NCBI RefSeq assembly: GCF_036417845.1
Contig: NC_089980.1
Location: 134,566,516-134,630,515, forward strand
Reading direction: 5' to 3'
DNA length: 64,000 nucleotides
DNA from: Apteryx mantelli
Lineage: Eukaryota; Chordata; Aves; Apterygiformes; Apterygidae
How positions within the stretch are numbered: the first letter of the stretch is position 1; the number at the start of each line of letters is the position of its first letter. The notes under the pieces are model-generated. The model saw only the letters and a list, made by a program, of their open reading frames with translations, was not told where the DNA came from and searched no databases. A program made the translations under genes and the position numbers. This document shows positions 10,079 through 21,900 of this stretch, in pieces.

Positions 10079-12754
10079 GTAAGTAATACTTAAAAAAAGC
10101 CCGAAGAAGAGTAATAGCAATAAACTCAAAATGTCTTTTATATGCCTGCTTTAAAATGCAAGGTCCATATGCATCAAGACTGTGGACTCTGACCCCTACA
10201 AATTCAGTCGTAAAGCCTGCAAGGAACATCAAGTGAACAGTTAAAGCAGCACTTGCAATATAATAGACAGTAGCAGCAACATTGCTACTCCAGTATTTTA
10301 CATCACTTTTATATCTGGTCTAACTTCTCATATGTTTGGATTTCCCAGAAAAGGCAGGGGGAAAGAGTAGAGAATACCTGATATTGCGTACGTGCCTCAT
10401 TTCTGCAGGCCAGGTGTGTTTATCAGTTGTGACTATGAAAAACATGCTCTTCACTTGGTGCTTAACTCTGTAATGAGAGACCATTTACCTCTCTTCAGCC
10501 ACAGCTTCTTTATGGGTAAGGCAACGCCTCAGCTCTCAGAGCATCCTGCCTCTGTTGTGCTTTTCCCAGGGTGTTAAGCTGCAGCTCTTCCACCGTACAG
10601 CCCTAGGTATTAACTGCTCCTACTCAGAAGCTCCGAGGAAGCTTTTTCTTTGTGATTTTGTGACCATAACGCACAGTAATTGGATGAACTTAAAACCAGT
10701 GTACTGCTTGTGGTAATGGCAATATCACCATTTTGAGTGGATTAGGGGGAAGCATATAAAAAAACAATCTGTTTTGCAATAAAGTTTCTCTGTCCTAGAG
10801 GTCCCACCAGCAGACTTAGCTTCTTAACTGCCCACTATGGGTGCATTATGTTCCACTCTGATCTCCACAAAAAAGCCCCCCACTTTAAGGGAGGGACAGG
10901 TGCTTTGGAGACTACACAATATCTGCCATTAGTGTTCATTTTAGATCCAGGAGGGCATTTTAAAGTGAGTCTTTTTGTTTCCACGTATGGTACTTTGTTT
11001 CATATCAGAAAACTGTCTTAGCGTACAAACTGAAGTCCTTCTGAATAAATTTAAACAGCAAGATATGCACCAAATACACTCCAACCATTAGTAGGTGTTC
11101 AGTCCTTCGGGCTAGGCTAGAGCTAGCGCGGAGTAATGCTCCTGAAATGCTTACAGTGTGGATGTTGATCTTTAGCACCAGTTGCTTTGTGCTACAGATC
11201 TACTTGTATTAGGATCTGCAATGAACGCAGCTGTCTTTGATCTGTATTTTGTTCTCTTCTGCCATTATCACTGTTTTCCTGCCCAAGCGGCTTATCCTAA
11301 GCAATTATTTGTGTTCTCTGTTTCTTTTTCTTTAACACGAGATCAGTACATTGCTATTGCAAACATCTCAGTGACCAGATCAGTATTGGGTGTTAATAAA
11401 TGATAGCTTCTCCAAGCTTTGACCAACTTAATTAAAACTCCTTTTTGTGATGTCTGGCAGAGAAGCAAGTTCATCTACCCACCCCCTTTCACTTGAGTAA
11501 GGAACGTGTAGTACCTCAGCAATATTCAGCTCTTGTGGACAGAATTTGATCACATCCCTTGAACAGCGTCAAAAGCACTTTTTCTACAAACTGCAGATCA
11601 CTTTTCAACAGGCATCAGTCCCTTTAGTAATCAGTCAAATCATCATATCCTCAGAGCCACTGTAGCAGTATTCCACAAAGAACTAGTCCTGGGTGCTTTG
11701 TTCCTTTCATTTGTTTATTTATTTTTAAGATGTTTCATTATGTACCTGCTAATTGGCTCAATTGGCTTGGTTTTGATGGGCCTACAAACATTTGTAGAAA
11801 ACTGCAGAGCAGATAGTATGATGGACGGTTGTTTGGACTGTCTCAGGTGACCTGATAGGCACTCACCAATGTAGAAGAAGGCTTCAATCAGTGAAAGGAA
11901 GGAAAATCATTGGATGGAAGAACATAGGAGATCTTGGTACCATCATCCCGGAGGCAGAACTGGTCCCTAACAAAGTTGAAGTCTGTCCTTTACTAACTAA
12001 ATAGTGGAGCAGGAATGTAAAAGTCCTGAAAGAAAGCTTTTGTATCATTTTGCTCTTCTGAATTTGAGGGTATGGGTCCTCTCTTTGAGGATTACTGGTT
12101 GTACACGGATTCATATGATGATTGGTTTTGCCCTCTAGACCTTACACCAACAATCCTAAATCCTAAACTAGCTTCTTACCATTTGCTGAATCTCTGGTCT
12201 GAGATGAGTTTTAACAACCAAGGGATGGTCTGGGTAAGGTGTCCAGCCTATCTTTGTGCTTTGGGGTTTTTGCTCATTAAAATCTGGCTGAAATCATTGC
12301 TTCATGATTATTTCCACACTAGTACAAAACCCAGGGCAAAGGCAGTAGAAGCTGATGGTCTATATTTTTAAATGTTGGCTTCAGAGATGAAGAATGACCA
12401 TGGCATGGTTTAGTTTAGCGGAACAGATGTTACAATTTTGCACAAAGCAGCACAGCGCTAGGAGAATTTAATGCTGATAACTCTAAACCTTGTGTATGCT
12501 TTCGCTAATTCAAGTGTGCATAGCCCCTAATCAGACTCAGTCCCACAAAAAATGGATCCCCTGGGGAAAACTCATCCTGAGCTGGGCTGGAAAGTGATCT
12601 GCTTGGGGAGGCGTAATGTTCTGTTGGATGTTTCTGTGAGAGTGGTTTGCACTATTTCAGTCTTTTATATAGTGTGGGAAATGAATCGGGGATTTATTTT
12701 TGAACCACATCAGTCTTCGTTGTCTGATATAACAGTCCACTGCTCTCCCCTCAG
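10079..12754. other. Presumed intron 1
   Basis: Lies between the candidate exon 1 donor and the acceptor before the ATG exon. It contains short chance ORFs only; I see no RNA gene or mobile element. Confidence 0.35.
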
Positions 12755-12889
12755 GCTTGCAACATAAAGAAAGAATACAGACAGGGTTTGTTTTTAATGT
12801 TACAGGGAAGGTGATAAGGTATTAAAGCCAAGGGCCTGAGCTAAGATCCTGGAGCCAGTCTGTTGTGAAATCCCAGCCCAAAGTCTGAG
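12755..12889 (+). other. PKHD1: 5' UTR part of exon 2
   Basis: A strong acceptor (tgctctcccctcag) ends at 12754. A second usable acceptor (tttttaatgttacag) ends at 12805, so the exon begins at 12755 or 12806. An in-frame TGA at 12866-12868 precedes the ATG, which rules out a longer N-terminus. Confidence 0.6.
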
Positions 12890-12938
12890 ATGAACCTTTT
12901 GAGACCATTTCTGAGTGCTGAGCTGATGCTCTTTGCAG
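12890..12938 (+). CDS. PKHD1: PKHD1 exon 2 coding part: start codon and signal peptide
   Basis: Sixteen codons plus one base encode [16 protein letters not shown], then donor g/gtgggt (phase 1). The hydrophobic run ELMLFA and the phase match human exon 2, whose product is one residue longer (ends EVLLLAV). The start context has G at -3. The downstream exon completes a Val codon, so the signal peptide continues AV and then TATG. This piece is too short for ordinary ORF finding and was identified by phase, hydrophobicity and homology. Confidence 0.88.
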
Positions 12939-15900
12939 GTGGGTATTGCAGAAGTATTGTCCCCAACCATGCTGGTGATGCAACAGCTGCAAAACACAGT
13001 GCCTCTGGGTTAGGTAAAGCCTGACTGAGTGTGAGGCATGCAAAGGTGTCTCTAAGAGGTGTTGGATGCTATGGGATATTGACTGTAGCATGTTGGATTT
13101 TTGCAACCGTTATCAGTGGCTTTTGATGGTTCTGTTTCCATAGTTAGCAGGCATTTGAGGGTGGGTGCTTGGATTTGTTGTTAATTGCCTCTGTTCTACT
13201 TGGGTTCCTCTTGTGCTTGTTGGTTTCCATTTGCTCAACAGTCTTATGATTCTTTACATGTTGACACCAAGAGTTCATGCTGCGTGTCCAATAGTTGGGT
13301 TTAGATTAGTCAATATGGTTATATGAGATTGTGTTGACATGTGGTAAAGAAGCTGGTAATCAGCTGTAGTGCTAGACAACAAACTGGGTATCACTGTAAA
13401 TAAGGGCTTCTGAAAAAAATCTGAATGCTGGCTGGCCTTTTCTTTCATAGCCATTGGTTCATCTCCATGCTCATCAGAAGATGAGGGTCCCTAAAAGCCT
13501 AAATCACCTGAAAATTTTATGCATTTATGAAAGAGACTATCTGACAAGTTGCAGGTGACTTAATTTCATAAAGCATGAGTTTCCAGTCTGGTGTTTCTCT
13601 TTTCTAAGAACTTCTGCAAGAAAGAGCTGGACAGGTTGTCTCAGAGCCAGAAACAGATCTGGTATGTCGGCAGTCCTAAATTTGGGGACAGTGTACAGAA
13701 GTGAGCAAGCACATTTCTTTGAGAGCTGGAGCAATAAGCACGAGGTTTATTGTGTTCATTTTGATTTTTGAGAAGGACAAGACACTCGGACTGTAGTTCA
13801 GTCCACCAAGTCTAGAAAGAATTAAAAAAAAAAAACAAAAAAACACCTCTCTGAGAAGCAGGACTCTTACAGAGGGTAGATAGTTGGGTATAAAAAGGGC
13901 AAGTAATATAAAAATTTGTATGCCTACGAAGGAGAAATCAAGTGGAGAGTGGGATTGCAGGAGGACAGCTGTTGGGCCAATAAAATATGCCTTGTCCTGA
14001 ATGAGATGGGTTTGATGTTTGTATTACGCTTCGGCCTGACATAGTTGGGTTATTTTTGCAGTGACAGCTACAGGACTGCATATTAAGCCCCGAGAGGGCA
14101 GTGTCGCTGGAGGAACGTGGATTACTATTACCCTTCCTGGTGAGTTTTTAACTCATAAAGCATATGTCAAAATAATAGAATCAGCTCTGTTCTGAGATTT
14201 GGAGGTGGAGCAACAAATTCCAGGTAACAGATACACAGGCTGTGGCACCCTGAAACTGGCTTGAAATTATTACTTCATAAACCATTGTTGATGGTTACCT
14301 GTTTAAAATCTTTTTTCAAGTGATAGTCTGATTTGTGCCTTATTTTTGTAGCCCCAGGGCTAGAAAATCTCTTCTCTTCTGCCCACCCCCTTTTTTTTAA
14401 AGAAAACTTGAGTCTCTTCCATTCATAAGTCCTCTGAAGCTGGAATTTCAGAAACACTAGTGATGAACATGAGATCTGGATAAAAGCCAAATTGATATGC
14501 CTTGCTGATCTATGCCAAAACTGTTAAACCCAACTGCCCCAAATTAAGCCTGATTTTTTTTCAGGAGTGATGAATATTGGCTCCCTGGAAAGAGATTCAG
14601 TTTCCAGGCCAAGTGTATGTACTCTGCAGTTCATTTAAGATATTCAGGTTCTGACTTGGTCATTTACAACTGTGATGAACGGCATCTGTCTTGCTTGTCT
14701 GAATTGTGTGTTATGTCCCTTTAGAGAGGATGAGCTGGAAGGAGGAGATGTGCCCACCACAGCACTGTGGGGCAGACAGGGAATCACATCTGAGAGCTCA
14801 CACTTCAAGCTGTCTGTGAGACATTTTGGGGGCACAGGGAGCAGACAGCTAGGCTGGGGGAGAAAGGAAAACACCTTCCTAGGAGCAGGAGGAACCGCAT
14901 AGTTGACTGCAAATTGAGAAACCGCTTACACCTTTAAAATGAATTTGTAAGCTGGGAATCATCTATAAAGATAGTGTGTGCAAAGGGAGACTTGCTTAAA
15001 AGCCTTCTTTATTTCTAAATTGTATGACTAAGTTAGGTACAAAATGTAAGCATGCTAGTTTACATTAATACAAAATATAGCTTTCTGAAGTTGAAAAGAC
15101 TTTGATCTTTTGGACAGCTTGCTCTAAAGAAATGGACCAAGCAGACCCACCTTGCAGCCCAGGACAACCTGAGGTCCTGTCGGTGTAACTATGAGAAGGG
15201 GTTGTGAAACAACTGGTTTTGCAGGTGCTCTAAATATATATGGGCATGATGGGTGCTCCAGTGTAGATGGCTGAGCAGATTCAAACTCCCAGTAAACAGA
15301 AATCTCTGCAGTAGAATATGTGTGGGAGAGACCAGGTATTGCATTAGAGGCAGAAAAGCCAGGCAACTGCATGGGAAGACGAATTTGGGCTTAATATGAA
15401 ATTGGTCAAACCTGATTTAAAAAACCCTGATTAAGGGTGCTAAGCACTGCTGCTAAAGAGACAGTGAATTTCACACTCAATTTTTATATCACGTGTGACT
15501 GAATGTGAGTGATCATGTCCTCACTGATCTCTTCTGGTTCATTTTTGATTACTTAGGTTCAACATTTCTCCAGCTAGAGCATGCCTCCTCAGCCAGCAGG
15601 TCCCAGCTGGAGGTGTCCCTAGTGAATCAAGGCCTGCCCAGGTTACCCTGTGATGTCTCTCCTGCCTATTTTGACTTATCCACCATAAGATGCAGAACAA
15701 GGTATGATCCTTGACTGTTGTGTGGGTAGATGTCTGTCATTTGTATACTAGGATCCTCACTCTATTTGTGTCCATACAGGCAGTTTGGGAGTGTAAGAGA
15801 TTCCCATGGCTGCTACTATCACTGAATCTGAGCGTCTCCTAAGCTGTGTTGCATTTATTCTTGTTTCAACTTAAGGAAGCACTAGGATCGCTAGCATGTG

Positions 15901-18900
15901 TGTCTGACAGCCTGAGGCTTGGAAAGGCTAAGACTCAAATACTTGTAGACATCTAGTTCTTATTTAGATGCACAATTCCCAAGAAAATCTAGGGATTTCA
16001 CCACCTTTGGTGTCCTTGACCTGTCCAAGATCATAAAAAAGCAGTGGTAGAGCTGGAAACAAATATGGTTCTGAGTGTTGGCTGATCAATCCAAGCTCCT
16101 TTTCTAGTCTGTCATAATTTCAAAGATCTTTTTCTTTTGACTAGAAGATTAAGTGTCTCTCAAGAGGCTATAAGAGGGGACCCTAATGGGGCTCTTCCAT
16201 CTCTTGCTTCTATGATTTAGCTGGGAGTTATTTCTTCTGTTGAATGTTATGATGAGAAACTATGTGCATTAAGGATGCATCATTAATTTACAAACCAGGA
16301 TCAAGCTGCCCTGTAAATCTAGGCAGCCCTGGGTTATTTTAATGCTAATGAATAACAATTAGTTATTAGTATTAACGAACACTAATGGGCATGTATGTGT
16401 TTTGCATTTACATACAATTTGGATAGTTAGAGTTCTGATATAGCCCTATTACTTTCTGTACTTATCTGGAATTTCTTGCTCTGTGTTCTAATTTCTTTTT
16501 AATTCTAGCTTTTGAGTAGACTGTTTGGGCCTATATATAATAGCGTAAACTTTCTTTGCTCTATCAAAGCCTCAGTGGACCTGACGAGCATGTAGACCCC
16601 ATGAAAGATCTGGCATTTACATAAAAATAAACCTCATTCTGTATAAAAATAATGTATTTTATTTTTCCATCCAGGTCTTCACCTCAGGAAGGTTTGTATT
16701 ATGTGGAGCTGATCTCTGAAGGACAGGTGATTAACAATCTGACCGGGGTGGAGAAAGACAGCTATATTTTCAAGGTAACCACCAACCAAGAATAGAAGTG
16801 ATGATAAAGAATTCAAGGTATTGAAGAGAGTCAAACTTTAGACTTGATATCACAGGAGACATGCTGCATAACATCCTTCATACTGTATGCCAGATTGCTT
16901 GTCAGGACAAGAAGTTAAGATGCTACTTATGTCCTTTAAAATGAGATGCATCAAGGCACTCAGGGATTAGTCTGGCACTGGATAGACTAGGTGATCCAGG
17001 AGGTCTTTCTGAAGCAAAAATTTGGGTCCCAGTTAAGCTGTTTTTGAATTTCTTAAGCCATGCATTAGGAAGACCCTACTGTGAATCTTTTAGCATTGTC
17101 CGGAAGAGTTGACTAAACAATCAGCCATGCTTTCCATGAATCTCATGGCTTTATTTGCTAGAACATTCAGCTTTCAACTGAATGCCTTTGGAAAGGTGTA
17201 CGTGGTCTTGCTAACATTGTATATGGAGAGCTATGGGCTTATCAAGCAAAGGTTGAAAGCAGCTAATGAACCTTGAGGCATAAGTCTAGACATCTAAAAA
17301 TCACATCAGTCTGAAATGTTGTGGCAAACCTTAGGTGTTCTTGTTCTCAGCCCAAGACCCTTAGACTTTGTTCCTGTTGGAAATATCAGTTAGGGCCTTT
17401 CACTATATTTCCATTTGGAGATGAAGTCAGAAACAGATCACAATACCATGCTTCAGTGGATTCACAAGGGCTGTGGAGAGGTTCGTGTTGCACACAGCTC
17501 TACTGGCTGGAGATGCTATCTCAATCTGCCTACAGGGCTCTTTGCCTGCCCCTTTTCTGACTGTAATTGCTCACATTGCTGCAGAGCAGTTCATACAGTC
17601 ACAGAATCGTAGACTCAATCAGGTTGGACAGGACCTTAGGAGATCCCTAGTCCAAATTCCTGCTGAAAGCAGGGTAAGCTATGAGATCGGACCAGGTTGC
17701 TCAGGGATTTATTCAGCTGAGTCTTGAAAATCTCCAGAGATGAAGATTTTACAGCCTCCCAGGGCCCCTGTTCAAGTACCTGACTGTCACAGTTCTTGTG
17801 AATGATCCCAGTCCACTTTACATGAAGGCAGCTATGCAAGCACAAGCAACGGACAGACACAGTTTTAACCTAACCCAGACAATTCTAGCTGAACTGAATT
17901 GAGGGGCTCACAAGATGCTTCTTCTGGTGTTACCCTCAAGCTGTAGGGTGTTAGTGCACAGCCAGTCAGCACTGCCAGGTAGCGAAGGGCAGGAATACCT
18001 TCCATGGGCACACTGGTTTCAGAAAAAGGCATCTCTCCAGGCCTATGAGAGCTTTTCACCCCACCCTCCTCCAGCAAAGTATTTAGTGCCCTTGGCTCTC
18101 AACATCAAAATACGTTGTCTTTGGAGGTTGTGGGGTATGGTGGTGTTAGAGCAGTTGATGACGATGGTGTCAGGAACTCTTGCAGAGTGGAATCCTTAAC
18201 CATGGATGTTTGCTTGAGGATGAGGCCTGGTGTGTTTGGAAGTCACGTCCCACCTCTGTGCTAACTTTGAGTATCGAGCAAGAAAGCCCAGTGTTTCAGT
18301 AAATGGCACATTAAAGCTGACGAGTCATTGGGTGGTTCAGCTAGCTTAGAGAGCTGATGAAAAATCACCAGGGGATGCTGTTAATGAGACACATTCCAAG
18401 CTAAATAAAACACAATGTGTCTCTTTGTTTTGGGACTGGGACCTGGGAGCTATGCGTATTAAAAATTAATTTTCCCTCTGCAGTAGATTGAAAAAGCCTG
18501 CTGCAGGCAGGAGCAAGTCTGAACAGCTCAGACTTTAGTGTCAGCTAGTGGCCCTGGATTTCCATGCTGTTTTTTGACTTCTTTCTCTGCATCAGCTCCA
18601 GCCCAGGGTATGGTGGGATGCTGCCTTTACTTCTCTGCACTGACCAGCACTGGAGTCAGTGTGTGGCTATTCATTCATTTATCACGTAACCGTGACCAAG
18701 AGGGAAGAAAATTCAGCTCTAAAAGGGAATGGTGTTCAAAGAAAGCTTGGAGAGAACATGCAGTGGAGTCCTTGATTTGATTCTGGAAATGCAAGTGGTT
18801 CAAGCTATTTATAGGCCTGACAGCAGCATCCACAAGTGGAAGTGAGGATGGGAGAAGGCTCAAAAAAAAGGTGGGGAGGATGGAGATATGCGAAGAAGGC

Positions 18901-21900
18901 TCTGAGAAACCTGTGAGGATGGGGACAGAGAATAAACACACATGGGAAACCTACCTTGTTCTGTAGGGTTAATGAAATTGAGCAGTTGTTACCTTAAATG
19001 AAATCAGGATTTAGCCAGTTAGCAGTACTGCAGCCTGGATCTATGAAGGTGTTTGTAGCTCCTGAGAAAGCAGATAGATAAATAGATTTTACAAAGTCAG
19101 AATAAGCTAGGTTCCTTTACAGATTATCAAGGTATTTAAGTATCTGGGCTTAAGGTAGATCTGACCCTCAGTTTTCACATGGCACTCTTTATCTCCAGAA
19201 TGCTACAGGAGAAAGATGACAACATCACTCTTGCATTCCAGAGCAGATAACTGAAACAAAGCACTGAAGCATTTTTTTCCCAAGGTCTTCCTGTGACTCC
19301 CAAGGCTGTGTCTGTATTAGTTAGCAAAGCAAGTCAGGATGCATTACCCAGCAGTGCCTGGAATTGCGCTAAGGATTCAGCATTTGGGTGGTTCTCCCTA
19401 CCTCTCCTCCAGATGCTGCCTGGGTAATGGCCAGACTGCTCCCCACAGTGTGGATAAGGCCACCTTCACTTTGGTGTCGGTAGAGAGAGTTTCCCTACAT
19501 GAATACAAACCCTGCAGTTTTCTGGGCCAAACAACAGGTTCCAGGTTTATTTACTAATAGAGCCCTAGTCCAAGAACCCACATTCCCTTTTCATATCCCT
19601 CCTTATGGCCTTGGCAAGACATCTAGCTCTGTTTCATTGGCTGTCCTGGTATGTTCCTACTGAAGTCAGACTATACCATCTCAGGTATATCTGCTTGCTG
19701 TCAGATGACATTCAACTAATCCAGCAACCCTGTCTTCAGCCCTGGATGATACCTTCTGCTCTGGAGAGAGCTCACTCCTTGTCCAAAGTGTCCAAAGTGT
19801 GGGTTTTGTGTTTTTTGTTTTTTTTTTTTAAAGTAGTTTGAAAGACTTTCCACCACCTTTTGCTTCCCTCCAGTTCCGGTATCCAGATCCTGGTCTTGGG
19901 TATAAGAGTTTTCTGCTGCTGAAGCCCTCCGTGTATTTGGTCCTGTTGGGCTTTCTTTCTGTGGATTGTGGACAGGTCCATTTGCAGAAAATATTGACTA
20001 CATGTAGTGAGTTAACAGCATGTTGAGGACCATGTATGCTTCTTGTCCTTGACTAAGTAATGTTCCCCCACACAACAGCATTTGAATAGGTTTGCTGTCA
20101 GCCTAGACAAACAGTTGCTAGAGTTAATTTGGCTAAAAAAGTCTCTCAAACAGATTTTAGTGTAAACTAAAAAAAGGAATAGGGTTGCTCTGCCCATTGA
20201 AAAGGCAGAAAAAGCATCTGTCAGGTCAGGTGTTGGTGTCTTTCAGCTACTTTGGGAGGCTGAGGATGTCCCTTCTACATTTGGAAAGGATCCCTGTGTT
20301 ATTCCCATCTTCTGAGAAGCTTTTCTCCAAGCAGAATATCTCTGCTCCTTCTTAGAATCTGTTCAAATCAGAAATAGTACTCCAGAGAAGATTTCCAGTA
20401 TTTCTGTGCCATTTCTTCACAGAGGGGAAGGTAGTGCTTTTCTGAAGACACTTCTGATGTATTATACTGCATTAAGATGGAGCTCAAATTGGGCCAATAT
20501 AAGCATTTTCTTAGCTAAGGTGCTTTGGGGTACCCAACGTGCTTGTTGAAGGCTAGCTTGGGTGTCTCTTCTGTGATGCAGAAATAGTTTTTAAGAGTAT
20601 CTTATTGGGGCAAGGGGAGAAGGGATTGATGCCACCATGCCACAAAAATGGAGGCCTTGACTTTAAACAAAGAATGGCTTAGAATTTTTATAAAGCCATT
20701 TTTTATGAATAATAAACATCTGGGGTTGTCTCAAGCTGGGGTGGACAACTTGGGCACAGACAAAGAGAATGCAAAAATAGCAGCAAGTCAGATTCTGAAT
20801 GAAGAGGGGGAGCAAGTCTCCTGGGTAAGAAGGGTATGTCTGGACTTACTCCCTTTTCAGAGCAGGACTCCACTTCAAAGATCAAATCCTAAAGTGTGAG
20901 TCTCTGAAATGTGGTTGCCAACTGTGTTGAGAGCAATGTGTAATCAGATTTTGTCAGGCTGCTGTGAAAACGACTGCCATTTAACTACAAATTTCTCCTT
21001 GCAGTTCTCTGCTGCACAGACACCTGTGGTTTACCAAATTAGTCCACCATCTGGCGTCCCAGGTATGGGATCTTTCTTTAAGATGGAGCCCACTTTAATT
21101 ATTATTTGATGTTCCATATCGTCTTTCTCCTTATGAGGGGGCTGTCTGGCTGGGGTTTAAAATGGGCACCTCCAGAACTTAATGTCCAAGCTCATGCTGA
21201 ACAGGAAAATGGGTTTTCTCAGGGGAAAAGTCTTCTGCATTGGGTACGAGTAAAATGGGTAATGCAAATGGTCATGGGGACATTTGGCACTTGGTCTCCA
21301 TAGCCCAGCTCTGCCCAAGCAGAAAGATGTTGTTCAGTATGGGGGTACATTTAATCGATCTCAGTTCCTAAGTCACCTGTTTTATTTCTTTCATAGTATT
21401 TTTAACAAGGACAACCTATTAGGTGCTGATATTATAATGCCATACATATTTGTGGTTAATGAGGTTTTAGACCAGACTTCAAAGTTACCTGAAAAGACAA
21501 TCACTGGTACTGGTCTGAACAGTTAGCTGCTGTTTAGAAAACATGTTGTTTCTTTTTTCATCCCCTACTGCTATTCTGGTGGTATTTCCAGGCTTTCTTA
21601 GGAAAAACTTGCTTGAAAATTTTATTTCCAAAGTCATGATCAATCAAAATATTTTGGTCTCTTGGGAGTGCAGAGAGGTACTTTCTGAGATTTATAAGTG
21701 CCTAAGTGATCTAATCACCTAAGCCCACTTGAAAATAATTGGAAACCAGGAGTGGATTTCAGCTCCAGATTCACATGTCTTGCTTTAGGGTATCTATAGG
21801 GTTGTTTTTCCATGTTAGTCAGATGTCTGACGTCCAATATAGTGCAGAAAAAGAGAGAGACTCTAAGCATCTAGTACTATTTGAGATGTCCCAGAGTGTA

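Noticed and set aside
10426..10514. Alternative signal-peptide-like start (MKNMLFTWCLTL) and MRDHLPLFSHSFFMG before a gtaagg donor
   Set aside because: The first reads into a stop, and a donor before that stop would leave phase 2, incompatible with exon 3. The second is not hydrophobic enough and lacks homology. The 12890 start fits phase, homology and an upstream stop.
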